From Lichenostomus cassidix (lineage: Eukaryota > Chordata > Aves > Passeriformes > Meliphagidae), in assembly GCA_008360975.2 (NCBI GenBank), contig CM039192.1:11887694-11951693 (forward strand): a stretch of DNA of 64,000 nucleotides, given 5' to 3'. The notes below the pieces were generated by a model. The model was not told the origin of the DNA. It saw nothing but the letters and a program-made list of their open reading frames with translations, and ran no database searches. The position numbers and the translations under genes were made by a program. The number at the start of each line of letters is the position of its first letter. The first letter of the stretch is position 1. Positions 26,690 through 38,800 of the stretch are shown in pieces.

Positions 26690-26900
26690 CATATAAATAA
26701 GGCATTAGCAGCTATTCCTGGTTTTGGGGTTGACACTTGTCAAAATTCTAGCTAATCCCTGTGTGGATTTTTAAAACGGCGTAATGGAACCTAATAATTT
26801 TTTAATGAGAAACAGTGTGTTTGCTAGATTAATTTCAATTTGTAATGTTGATTAGTTTCACGTGAGAGTGTAGTGATCTGGAGGAATATATGACACTGGA
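26690..26900. promoter_or_regulatory. Candidate conserved non-coding element with a MEIS/TGIF-type dimer site
   Basis: TGACACTTGTCA at 26731-26742 fits the TGACANNTGTCA spaced inverted pair bound by TALE homeodomain proteins (TGIF, MEIS, PKNOX). It is followed by CCTAATAATTTTTTAATGAG, AGATTAATTTCAATTTG and TGATTAGTTTCACGTGAG words and retained CpGs near 26777. The regulatory role is inferred. Confidence 0.35.
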
Positions 26901-27930
26901 ACACTGGAAACAGTTTTCAAAGCATAAAGCAGCTGTGTTACATGGTTCTTCTACTCAGAATTACAATAGCAGTGTAGCTCACTTTCTGAATGATTCAGCT
27001 TTCATGTTTTGAACACCAAAAGCTTTTATTCTCTAGGGCAAACTGATCCCTACATAGTCCAATGATCATGTCTCTGGCTGAGTGGATTAAGTAGGAAATG
27101 ACTTAGAATACCCTGATCCAGAACTGAGAATATTTGAGGAATGAAGTTCACTCAAGCTTGTTTCCCCTCTGAAAACAGGTCTTCTCTATGGATTATGTGC
27201 CCTGTCAGTTACATGTATTTGTATTTTTATTCAGTTTCATAATTCCTAATCTTTTAATCCAGTATCACTTTGCATGAGCATACATCTACTGATGTGACCA
27301 GACCAACAGCCATACAAGGGTGCCATAAAGGAAAGAAGAACCACTCTGTCACCTTTAAAAATGGTGCATTTACTTTTGAACACAATGGTGTTTTGAGCTG
27401 TGGGCATTCATACACACAGCTCTGATGGGTAATGCCCTTTCTGAAATAATATTATCACACTGCTTAGTAAGTCCAGAGACAATTCAGCTGGTATTTATGT
27501 GGTGATAACATTTGTTTTGAGCTGAGGTTTTGATAATGAAACAAAAAATGGCATTGAGAACCATGTGGCTTCCTTGGAAGCACCTTTGGAGAAGAACAGG
27601 TGCATCAAAGTACCTTTTTAAGAGGACTGAGCATAACTGGGGGTTGAGGATTCATTGGAATACTGAGGTTCTGTTTCAGTGTAGTCTCTGGAGCAGCCAG
27701 AAAATGGTAGATATGAGACTAAGTGGGTATCACAGGAAATAGTAGAACTGTAATACTGTGTTACTGCACCCAGTAGAATTAGAAACGTCAGTCTGATAGA
27801 GCAGTCGTATTTCTTATGTGGAGATTTTTTTAAATAAAAAATCGGCAGCCTTGTGCAGATGACTTTTAAATGAATCCATAAGCATTGATACATTCCCTTG
27901 CCAAGGTGCAATATCATTGATTACAACTGG
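26901..27930. other. Non-coding DNA, nothing recognised
   Basis: Short frames on both strands around 27530-27917 resemble nothing known. No repeats were recognised. Confidence 0.5.
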
Positions 27931-28420
27931 GACTCATTGTTATTAAGGTTTCAACAACATTTGTATTAACAAGTCACCTTTGTATCGTAAAAAGGGAGAG
28001 GGTTGATAGGCATTAGGAAAACAGCTGCATCGTAGCGAGCAGCCAAGAGCACAATGGGTGTCCATAGGAGGTAAAACTACTCCCGCTGAGACAAGTGAAG
28101 AAGAAAAATGAAACAGGAGGATTTGTTCCAGCAGCCCTGTCTAATTGTTTATTCCTTTCTCATTCCACGCTAGTCACTTAAGGGCTGTGGCTTCTGTCAT
28201 GTGAAAGGAAAAATCAAACCTTGGGCTGCTTGGGGTTTCTCTCACTGTAAATAAGTGGAATTTGGGTGCTGGGAAGCTGTGGGCAGGGTGATGGCATGTT
28301 ACCTTTTCCTGATTAGCTACAAGGCATTCACTTCAGATAAGTGCTGTGTGAGTGCGTGACCTCATAAGTGGCCCCAGCCAAACACTAATAGTCTACTTTA
28401 GAGAGGAGATTAGGTTCCTC
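27931..28420. promoter_or_regulatory. Candidate conserved non-coding element
   Basis: An approximately 490-bp complex block with a TCACCTTTGTATCG stretch, several retained CpGs between 27984 and 28084, and a SOX-like ACAATGGG at 28051-28058. Further right are AATTGTTTATTCC and an NKX-like CACTTAA at 28175-28181. No frame has splice context. It is judged an enhancer candidate by texture. Confidence 0.38.
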
Positions 28421-31400
28421 TAATGGTGTCACAGCATGAAATAAGATGCAACATACTAACTGTTGGAGAAGGAGCAGAAGCAGAGCGGGGGAAGCTTGGA
28501 ATAGAAAAGGACAGCTGGAAGGTAGAAAGAACCCAGGGACTGCATAGGATATCTGTAGCTCCTCAGTGTAAGCAGATTTTTCAGGCTTCTTGTGTGGAAA
28601 AAGGGAATTAAAATAGTACAGGTACTGACTCTACTGTCTGGGCACCTGAAAGTTTGGCTCTCCTGAGTGTGCTTGGCCAGTTCAGGCAGTGCAGAGCACC
28701 CCTCTGCCATCGCTGGGCTCCCACATGGGCAGAGTTTGCTCCCAGCAGCAGGGCTCTGACAGCTCCAGGCTGTCCCATGTCCCTCAGTGCCTCACTGGGC
28801 TCATCATTTTGTTTCTGAGAGCTCCTAACAGCAGGAACCAAAGCATTGCTCCTGGGAGCTGCACTCAATGCAAGCTGCCTTGGTCCTGCTCCCGTCAGAG
28901 GCCTCTGTTTCTCTTTCATGGCTATACTGTAAGCTGTAAAAATACAATTTTTTTTCATCACTGGTAGCACTGAAGCTGCTGTGCTTCCCAGGAAGAACAA
29001 GTCAGGCATTTCCCATAATCTTCAGAGAGATCTCTTATAACTCTGAGATGAATTTCATAAATAGAGCAAACAAAACAGTTGAACTCAAACGCTTGCTGTC
29101 AGGTGAAACATACCTGGCAAATTACATTAGCACTGTTAATTTATCCACCTAAGCTGAAGGAGCTGGAGCAATTTTTAACAAATTGGCCAACAATTTTTAT
29201 TTTTTGCTCAAATGTTCTTACTTGGTTCTAAAACTAGTAAAATCTGGCAGGAATATTACTGCTCTAGTTTATAGGATTTCTAAATTTTTGAAGCTCATCC
29301 CATTTGTGCTGACCACATTCCCTGGCAGGCTGAAGTTAGACAGTTGGCTCACGCATGTGAAAAATGTTTTGGCCCTTGTCGTTTCTCAGATTTTGCCATA
29401 TTTATCAAATGAGTGTACCAAATAAACACAGGGAAAAAGTATTGCTCCAGTTCCTATTTGCATATAGGTATCCATGCTCATTTTCAAGTCCATGATAGTC
29501 CCATTAGAATTTTCTTTTAAGTGCTAAGAATCAGGCAATAAATTTGTATATTGCATTTTCTATATGCCAGCTGTCTCAACCTTGCATGCAAACCCAGTGG
29601 GTAAATAAACACTTGAATCTGATTTATTAAAAAGAAATCTTAAAACATTGTAAGGAATTTTTCAGCTTATGCAATGTATATATGATTTTGAAGTCTAAGC
29701 ACAGTTTGAAGTCCAGACATAATTTAAGAGGCTAGCATGACAGAATCTTTTCTGAAGGCTGTCTACTGATTTTATTGTTGTTTACAAGCTGAGAGCATGT
29801 GATTAACAACACTCTGGCTTTGAATAGTAGGGCACTGGACTTCTCACCAGGAAACACGTTCACCTGTTGAAGCACTGAGGTGTAATGCTGCAGTGCTGCT
29901 GCTGATGTGGAGAAAGATCCAAGAATGATCTACTCCTTCAGCAACTTGTTTTTTCAGGGAGGCAAAAAGTTCAGGTGCTGGACTAAAGCATAAATGTTAA
30001 TATCTGTTCTCACACATGTTCTCACGTGTGTATGTGTGTATATAGACATATATATAACATGTTTACAGACATATGTACCACACTGTACAGTGACAATCAC
30101 ATAACACATTTTTTTTAAAGAGCACCTTAAAAGCACTGACTAATTTCAGGGTTGGGTTTGAGACAGAGCAGATGACCTAAGTGCATCCCATGCCAACATG
30201 TATCTCATGAAGACATTCATCTCTTTGGAAAGATGAATAGTTGAATTGTGGTTCTTTGCATGGGGACATGATTAATTTGGAATATACCCTCTCTAGAGAT
30301 GCTACCAGCCGCTCATACTTGTTATCCCAGAGAATTCACTGTCGATTGAAGCTATCAAACTGTTTTCATTAGATAAATGCCTCCTTCTGCAGGATTACAC
30401 ACCCATTCATTTCCACCTCACTTAAAGAGTATTTGCTTCACTGTCACTAATACTATTGAGGAGTTGGGTGTTTAGGCAGCCTTCCTCCAAGAGACACTGA
30501 ACACCCTCAGGCCAAGGTGGGAAAGAATCAGGTTTTGCTCCAGCTCCTGGGCTGCAGCATAAAACCAGGTCAGCAGCACAAGGTACTCTTGCAGCTGTCA
30601 TCACAGAAGTTAAATTCCACTCTGTTCATAAAGTTGAGTTTGTGAGAGACAGAGAGAGGCTTTCAGACATGTCTTGGTCATGTCCCCAAGAGGCTGGTGG
30701 CCTGTAGCTCAGGCACTCAGGTGTGCTCTGAGCACTCAAGTGTGGCCGAGTCAGGCTCTTGGGGCAGTTCTAGAAGGTATCTGCTACTCAGCACTGTTTC
30801 CTCCTCAGAGATTTTTTACAGTGGTTCTGGATGCTTCTATAGGAAAGGATGTTTGACAAAGTTCCTGCTACCTTGTATTGCAGTCTCAGCCACAAATCCA
30901 GCTGTCTCCTCTAGTGCAGTGCTCTGGTCCTGTACCAGCCTTTTGGACATGGCAGCAGTGCATAGCTAAAGCAGAGATAGGCTGGGGGTGAAAAACCAGC
31001 TCATATTTCATTATATGAAATACAGCATAGACAGTGTGTTTTTCACATAATTTTCAGTCTCAGAAGGACAATGTAAGAGCAGTGTGTGAAAATCCACAGC
31101 CTGCTGCTATAGATGTTGGTTACTTTTGCCTTCTTTTTGAGGACTTGAAAACTCTGTCTTGCTATCATTAAAATACTGATTTAGTTTTCTCCAATTTTCT
31201 TCTCAGCAATCCTGCTAAACAAATAAATCAACCAGAGGCATGACATCTGCTGTTCTAACTTCTGTGCCAGATGAACACAGAAGGTTCTTTCCATGCAATT
31301 TTCAAGTTTCATGTATTTGTATAACTGCATCCAACTTTCACAAAACATCAGGATTAGAGCACCATTGCTGCAGGACACACCAGCATTCCTTACTGCAACT

Positions 31401-34400
31401 CCATTCAATATCTCTGCTGCAGGTTAAGAACCGATCACTGCTCCCAAGGCTATTTGAAACACTCTGGCCACTGACCTCAGTTGTTACCACCCTCATTTCC
31501 CAATATGCCACAGATTTGTACTTACACTCTCTCTGGGAGCTGTTGAAGCTGCAGGGGGCTGGACGTGACATTGGCTCTGATCCCAGTGCCCTCACACATG
31601 ACCCCAATCAGCTTCGCTACAATTCTCATGATACCCACAGGGTTTCCAGATGGAAAGAGAAAAATAAATGTTATCAGCACAGTCCAAATGGAAAAGGGTT
31701 ATTTTTTTTTCATGGACAATCTCTGATGCTGGTACACAGGAGTTATTAATTCATCTTTTTGTATAATAGTTTCATTTGTTAGAACAAGGGAAATATAACA
31801 GGCTTACTTTGATTGTCAGATTCCTTTTTTTTTTCCTTTTAAAATGGGAAATAATGCTGAAAGGAATTATTCTTTATTTTTAATGCATTTTCTACTCCTC
31901 ATCAAATTTCACAGTCTATGATATGGAGCTCCATTAGAGCTACTGAGTGCTGGAGCTGGGAAAGGAGCAGAGCTTCTGGACAGTAATTCAGTTTGTTGTG
32001 TTCACTCTTGGTGGGATAAACAAATAAGGTAGGCAGTAACTGGAGGAAAAAGCTGATGTTCTTCTTCCTTGGCACAACCCAGGATCTTTATTTGCAATTC
32101 ACTTCTTGTTATGCAAGTCCCTTTGTGCCAGATCTTGAAGTTTGGGCTGTTTCTTCTTTAAAATAATCTCTGCTAAGGAATCTTTCTTGATTATAACAAT
32201 TTTTAGAGCAGTTTAGAGGCACAACTATGCTATACTGAGTCAGAAGTTTTTGCCAGCTAGGCAGTTTACTGAGTAAATATTTAGTGCCAGAGCTCACACA
32301 TAGCTGTGCACATGTGTAATTCATGCATACAACTTCTTTTGTTAAGTAAGACTAAGGTTTGAAAGTTTTCAGAATCAGGGTCTGAAATGAATGTCTCTGC
32401 CCTGCTCCTACTCCTCCAGCCCCAAACCAGTGATCCAAAGACAAGCAACATGCTGCATTGTGGAAAACTCTCATCATCACCTCATCATCATCACATCACT
32501 CCTTATTTAATAGCACCCAGGTATTTTTACTGCCAGACTGGTGCTGAGCTTTTGATGACATGCATATGACATACAATGGTCAGTAAGGTTAATCTCAGAT
32601 ATACACTTTTTAAAGATGTCCATGAGGATGGACTTTTGCACCTGCTGTCGATGTGAAGATGGCTTTCCCAACTGCAACTCACCTCACGGCGTGTTCCTGA
32701 AAACCTTTCACTTTTAACACATCTGCTTAATAAAAATGCTTTCACTGACAGTGAAAAATGGAGCCTATCAGTGTGTTACCAGCCCACATTTCCACTGCTA
32801 CCATCTAAACTCCAGAGAGCTGCTGCACTCAGTGAGAGGCAAGGATGCTATTATAGCCTGACAAGGGCATATTGAGATACTTGGGCATGGATTGTACAAA
32901 TGTTCTTACAATTTTATCTTTTAGAATGGGCCTTGCAGTAGGGATAATTAAAAAGTGCTGGCTAACAGGGCGTAACAGGGATCAGTCTGAGAGCTCAGAG
33001 AGTGAACAGAAATTATGAGTGACCTAAAGGTAAACTTGTGTGTATGTTCCCATTAAGGATAAAAGAAGCAACAAGTAAATCCACTCCCAAAACCAAACAG
33101 ATTACAATTCAGGCTGTGTTTCTAAAAGGTGAAGAAAGGTAAATCGATCTTACCCTCAGATACAGCAACTTCTAATAGCTCTGCCAGCGATGTCAGCAGT
33201 GCTGCTGTCTGGCTGCATTGTGGTTATGTGGTTCATGCCAAATACTGCAAGCTGTGAACTGTCCTAGAAAAACCTCAACCAGGGCAATTAAACAATTTAA
33301 AAGTCATAAGGAATAGACAAATAGTTTTCTTTGCAGTGTCCTGCTCAGGTGTGAGCTGTCTGGTCACTCCTGCAGAAACAGTGCTCTTGCACACTTTTGG
33401 ACACTTTTACAAGGAAGCACCCCAGGCTCCTGCATGCTCATTCATTAGAGATAAACTTGAATGTGTTGAGGTGTCACTAATGATGCTTGCATGGAATGCT
33501 AGATGAAAACACTGGATATAGTCCCAAGGCATCAGGAGAAGCCCAAATGAGACAAAGATACCTTCTTTTCCTGCTCCCTCAAAAGGGATATTACTTTCTT
33601 GTAGCCTAAATTTCAAACATTCAATTTTGGGAAATGTTCTGGAGGAAAGATGCATTTGTTGTAGTGAAGAATGGGACAGGGAGTAGGGAAGTGAGAACAG
33701 TGGTAAGTTTTGAGGACCTGCCACTGACAGTGACCCTCTGAACTGCCAGTGGTTTGATTACATGCTTGGTGTGCAGAAGACACTAATTCAAATTTGAGCA
33801 ATACAGGCAACTACAACAGGGTATCCAAATCCCTGAGCATTTTGTTCTAAATCACCAGTCTTGGCTGTTGCAGTATAGCCTGACTCTCATTGATTCCCAG
33901 GAATCAGAATTTCCATCCTTGGCCAGCAGCAGCTCAGAGCCCTGGCCTTGCTGCACAGACCTGGTGAGGGGATTGGTGTGCATGGTCCCAGCCACATGCC
34001 CCAGGATTCCAAAGCTCCATGGCCTGAAGCACCTGGCCCCAATGTAACCTCTGCTCTCACTGCATAGCCTAAATTCTTATCTAACCCACACTGAGTTATA
34101 ATATAGCAGTGATGTGTTCAGAGCTGGCCTGGCCTTGTGAAATGCAAATTAACAGTCAAGTAATAACTAGCTGCTTTTGCCCCTGTGTGAGACAAGCCCA
34201 ATGCTAAGTGTGTTTCTGCAAAGCTGAAGATGTGCTGTGTACATTGCACACCCACAGAGCCATCCAGCCCAGCCAGGCACCAGCTCCCAGTCCCAGTGCC
34301 ACCAGGCTGAGCTTCCTTTCTCATGCCTCTCTGGCTTTGAAGTCGGCATGCTCAGCTGTGCTCAGCAGGAGGGCCAAAGGTTTGAATATTCAGATTTCAT

Positions 34401-36059
34401 CTGTGTTTATAGAGGGGGCTTTTGAGATGTAGGAATTCTGTTACACAGTCCAGTGTCTGGGGGGAGGGCTGCTGAGGCAGTTAATGGGTCCTGAGGAGCT
34501 CCATCCCTTACACAACCCACTGTGGGCACCTTCTGCTCGTGCCAGGCATTGATGGCCACATGGATCCAGTGCATAATGTCAGGAACCTTTAACAGTTTTT
34601 TAATTGCATCTCTGATTTTATTTCTGGTTGTTTCATACTGGTTGCATGCTGCAGCAGGCAGTGTTTAGTCTATTCCACTTAAGTAGTGCTGGTTTAAAGT
34701 TGATTTTGGTGCACTATTGCTTTCTGTGGTTTCTGACTCACACACATGAAGTTTCCTTGATTTGCATAAGGAAAAAATGTATGAAATTTAATAATATATC
34801 ATGGAAGCCATTGATTTTCTAAAGCCCCATGTGCTGCTTCAGTGTAAGCAATACTCTCATGTAGACATGCATGTACCAGCCCAATTAATGAATAGGTGCC
34901 CAGGAAGGGCAAACAGAAGAGCATTTGCTTGCTCTGTCCTTTCATTCCAAATCCAGACAAGCAGAGAAGCTATATTTTATTATATTCATACATATATATA
35001 TATATATTCCTATATATATATATATTACTATATTCCTGCCAAACAGCTTGGGAAGAACATATATAGCTCTCACAAAGCAGAACTCTGGAAACTCTCCCAT
35101 TTTCCAGGCAGCTCTTGCCCCACAACCCGAGACGTGCAGCACTAGATGTGATAGGATTGAGGCTGCTGCTTCTGATACAAGTGTGGTGTAGCTGCACTAC
35201 AACAAAGTACACTGGGATAAAGGAATGAATCCCTGTTCTGTTTGTTCCATGGGCTACCCTTTCTCCCATCACAGAAAAATTGGCAGCTTCCACTTGTGCA
35301 GAGCCAGGGAAGGGGCAGGCTTGCCAAGGGGTTTGTTGCCTGTCAACAGAGAATGGCACTCTGTGGAGTGTGGCCGGGGTGGACCTGTGACTCCTTTCTG
35401 CTGCCAGTCCTTATTACAGACCACAATCCTCTCCAAAGTTATTCCTGCCCTTTTCTTTCTCTTGTGGGCAGATGTTCCCTATTCTTTATCAAGCATTGAT
35501 GAATGAGTGAGTAGGAACAGAAATATTGAACTGGATGAGCTGTTTTAGCACTGGCTAATTCTATGGCCATGCAGCATAGTTAAAGTTCAATGTGCTCCTT
35601 CCTACTTGAGGTCACTTTGTGTATTTGAAGTGGCACCTTAAACTTAAGACTTCCCTTGCACAGGAGGAAGTGTTATAAATGAATGAACTGACCTATTCTA
35701 CCTCCTCCTACACTCTGGAAAGCCTCTTTTTTCTGTAAATTGGGGGCACTACCCATTAGGAAGTGCGGCATAGGGCTGCATACAGTTACAGTGCTGTATG
35801 GAGAAATTTAATACACTTGTATGGGGTATATGCTGGTCTCTGCACCTTTTCTTACCTTTTCTGGTTTTTCCTATACAAAATAATCAAGCAGCCTAATGTA
35901 GAAGGCACAAGAGAGGTGCCATTTCCTGAACTTTGCAGTGATGTAGCTCCAGTGTCTGGCAGAGAGGCTTGTATTGAGCCAAGGGTGAATCAAACACCTG
36001 CTATTAAAAGTAACACATTAAAGCATCAATTTGCTGTTTGGGTTTTTTAATATTCATAA
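28421..36059. other. Non-coding DNA with GC-richer patches, no gene
   Basis: GC-richer patches at about 28600-29000, 30440-30970, 33880-34420 and 35080-35420 carry chance frames on both strands, including 169 codons at 31240-31749 (+) and 133 codons at 28608-29009 (-). I recognise none of them as a protein family. A CAT-rich tract is at 32471-32499 and a degenerate TG/TA tract near 30025-30060. No transposon was recognised. Confidence 0.5.
34981..35034. repeat. (TA)n-rich simple repeat
   Basis: Two (TA)n runs are separated by TTCC, with degenerate flanks. Confidence 0.9.
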
Positions 36060-36640
36060 AATATATTTCTTGAGGCAGCAGAGATGGCAGTGAAAGGAAG
36101 GACAACTAACATCCGCATCTTCTCCATGTGATTAGAGTATTTGCATCAAATACTTTATTATGAAGGCTGGAGAACAAGAAAAGCACATTCAGCATCATAT
36201 GTTATGGCACAATCCCTCTCTGGTAGAGCAAACAATGGGACCATTATACAAGCTGACATATTTTTTGTTTCTAATATATTCTGCTTCTTTGTGTCTGTGT
36301 GTGCTTAAATAGCAGGCACAGATGTACTGTTTCCAAAGGTCTTTGACTTGTCATGAGAATACTGTCTTTACCAGTAAAATAAATTGATTACTAGTGACAA
36401 TGTTAACTATTATACAAAGAACACAGCTCTGGTGGGCTTTGTTAGATTTTAAAGAAAAGGTGATTATTTCTTCTTTATGACAGTTTGAAAGGTTTGCCAT
36501 GTGGATATGGAAAGATTTTGCTCATGAATATGCAGTGGAATGGCAACAGGCCGGGGAGACAGATCTTCTCATTGACCGTTGGCTGTGAGTGAGTTAGAGG
36601 ATGAAATAAAACACGAGACAAACACAAAATGTACAAAACC
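36060..36640. promoter_or_regulatory. Candidate conserved element with octamer and SOX-like sites
   Basis: It has an exact POU octamer ATTTGCAT at 36139-36146, a SOX-like AACAATGGG at 36231-36239, an AAAGGTCTTTG stretch near 36337, and CATGAATATGCAG near 36522. The whole block is non-repetitive and complex. Its right part contains the exon-shaped block at 36484-36584, so it could be either an enhancer or the surroundings of a conserved exon. Confidence 0.4.
36484..36584 (+). other. Exon-shaped block, possible cassette exon
   Basis: A pyrimidine-rich stretch ending in CAG at 36481-36483 is followed by 101 bp with an open frame starting TTT GAA AGG. Then comes a strong donor, GTGAGT, at 36585-36590. 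The frame encodes 33 residues plus two bases, including FERFAMWIWK and LLIDRW. Without splicing, an in-frame TGA would follow at 36586-36588, and an in-frame TGA also lies immediately upstream at 36478-36480. I do not recognise the peptide as any family member. Alternatives are a poison or alternative exon, a non-coding RNA exon, or chance within an enhancer. An open run of this length alone is not significant; the paired splice signals are what is notable. Confidence 0.28.
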
Positions 36641-37105
36641 AGCATGGGAGGTGCTTAAAATATTCACTTGTGAGGATATTGTGTGATATTATATTTGGGG
36701 TATAATATCACATTGATGACACAGTTATAGGGAAAACAGTGCCAATGGGATGATGCACAGGGCACCAAGTTCACAGTAAGGACACCAATTCCTTCAATAC
36801 TTCTTCTGCCTAGGGATTATGCCTTGATGCTCTGATCAAGTGGCCTCAGAGCAGTGACATCAGGAAACTGGCCTCTGACACAAGGCAATATACCGCTCCT
36901 ATCAAGGTGTGGCAATTTTTCTGAGAAGTATTCTAGTTTGCTGAAGAAAAAGCAACTCATGCAGGTATTGCAGCATGCTATAGAGTAGAGAAAGTAATGA
37001 AAGAACAGAATGAAAAACACAGCCACAAAATACCTACCTGTAGTATTACAATGGCTTTTCAGAGATTTTTCCTTTTATAATGTTAAAAATTATAAAAGGC
37101 ACACT

Positions 37106-37150
37106 TAAAATATTTAAAAAATATTTAAAATATTTTAAAATATTTAAAAA
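37106..37150. repeat. TATTTAAAA-type tandem tract
   Basis: About four copies of a 9-11 bp ATATTTAAAA-like unit are present. The tract is nearly self-complementary and contains only A and T. Confidence 0.85.
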
Positions 37151-37332
37151 GTCTTTTACTAGAACCTTTACATTTGTGCAGGTTTTTGCTCTAAAATGTA
37201 TTCAAAAAGTTCTCCTTATACAGATCTCATGTTAAAATAATTTGGGATCTTTTCCAATCTAAGATGCTGCCAATATTTTGTGTAATGCAATTGGAAATTA
37301 TCCATTTGCTCCCCCTAGAAAAGGCTATGAGT

Positions 37333-37448
37333 TCTCCCTCGATTGCAGTTCAGATCATGCAGCTAAACACCAATTTAGAACACAAATCAGTCTCCTTGTT
37401 GCTTGCAGTTCAATTCATGCTGCTAAATACCAGTTCTCTGCTCAGCAA
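37333..37448 (+). repeat. Two-copy imperfect tandem duplication, ~60-bp period
   Basis: TTGCAGTTCAGATCATGCAG followed by CTAAACACCAATT (from 37343) recurs 60 bp later as TTGCAGTTCAATTCATGCTG followed by CTAAATACCAGTT (from 37403). A shared TCTCC word lies just upstream of each copy. Both lie in one plus-strand frame (37264-37554), giving a repeated AVQ..LNT motif, but nothing suggests that the frame is a gene. Confidence 0.75.
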
Positions 37449-38585
37449 GGTGCTTCTCTTGGGCTGTGACCTGAGCCTCCCAAAGCAAAGGATGCCCAAT
37501 TTTTACATAGATTGCATTACTAAAATTAGGTCTATCCTATCAAATCATAATTAAAGATACAGTTCTTACCTGATTATATAGCAAGGCTTCGCTTCTATAT
37601 TCAAATGTTTTTTAGTGACTCATCAAGAATTAGTGATAACTATGCATTCCTTTGGCACCAGCGATCTGCCTTTCCTTGAAATCATAGACTCTTGTTAAAA
37701 TAGCTGTGACATCCTTAATGCATTTAATCTTCCTCCTGTTTAGAAGATTTTCTCTTAGATTAATTCTCAGGTTACTGAAGATTTTTTTATTTTTCTTTAC
37801 TGTTCAAAATGCTAATAGTTTTCACCATTGGTCTTCAGCTCAGAGAGAAAGAAAGAGTAAGATTCTTTCCTAAAATCTAGATCCCCATGTCAACATCATG
37901 ATGATGATGATTTTTTTTTTCTGTTCTTGACTGCTAAATCCTTCCTGGTATTGCATAGCCTTTGTTACCCAGAAAGGAGGCAAAAAAATCAGATTTTTTT
38001 GTACTTCCTTGCTTTGCCTAGACACCTGTTTCTTTTAAAATGTTTTTCTTTCTGACATATTCTGTATTTTTAAGAACATTAGTCAACAGAGGCAGAATGG
38101 ATATAGACATGAGGTCAGATTAGGAATAAGGTAGGAGCATGGGATGGAGTTTAGCTGTTTAAGTGATGCTGCTTTACTCTTCTGATTAATAAACTTGCTT
38201 TACTCTGTATGTTTTCAAATTGCTGAGAATTTATTATACAGCATGTAAAAAAATCTTACTGAAATCCTGCACAGACTTTGATGGGACAGACCTAAACTGA
38301 ATGAAAGATAGAATATGATGATAAAGGAGACTGAAACCAAGTTTGCTTTGTCATAGCAATTTATAATCAATCCTTGTATATCATGTGATCATATTTGTAA
38401 TGAAAACATTCTCATGAAATAAGTATAAAGGGTTCATTCAAAAGCACCTACCAGCTGCATATACTGTATTAATAGAAAGACTGATACACCTAATCAGGGG
38501 TTCACATTTCAAACCAGGAGGCCTAACAGCTTCTGAGATATAAGTAAATGAAAATTCATGATTCTGTATTGTGCCCAAGAGCCAA

Positions 38586-38800
38586 CTTTACTGCTATTGC
38601 CATATAATTATTTATAGCTGCAAACTATCAAATGGAATTGCTTACCACCACCTTACTACATGTGGTAATTGATGTGAAGTGAGGCATTGCGTCCCCAGCT
38701 GACCCCAGCGTCCTGAAAGTCAGATGGATTTTATCTAACTCAATTATGATTGATATTATCAAAATCCATGAAGCACGACATGGTGTAAGGAGCTTCCTAA
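38586..38800. promoter_or_regulatory. Candidate conserved non-coding element
   Basis: It contains TGGTAATTGATG, retained CpGs near 38690 and 38709, and an inverted repeat. ATGGATTTT at about 38723 pairs with AAAATCCAT at about 38761, flanking CAATTATGATTGATATT. This is inferred from texture only. Confidence 0.3.

Larger units (their letters stand above)
36641..38585. other. AT-rich non-coding DNA with local repeats
   Basis: It holds an AT tandem tract (37106-37150) and a two-copy duplication (37333-37448), listed separately. A GAT-rich tract ending in T11 lies at about 37896-37920. Nothing else was recognised. Confidence 0.5.

Noticed and set aside
31240..31749. 169-codon plus-strand open frame
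   Set aside because: No recognisable domain and no exon boundaries. Minus-strand frames overlap it (31181-31408, 31338-31607).
32729..32754. Short hairpin TTTCACTGACAGTGAAA
   Set aside because: Arms of only about 7 bp are expected many times by chance.
35520..35572. Possible third CR1 tail (GAACTGGATGAGCTG...AATTCTATGG)
   Set aside because: Only two short words resemble the CR1 terminus and the middle does not align by eye. Too weak to list as an element.
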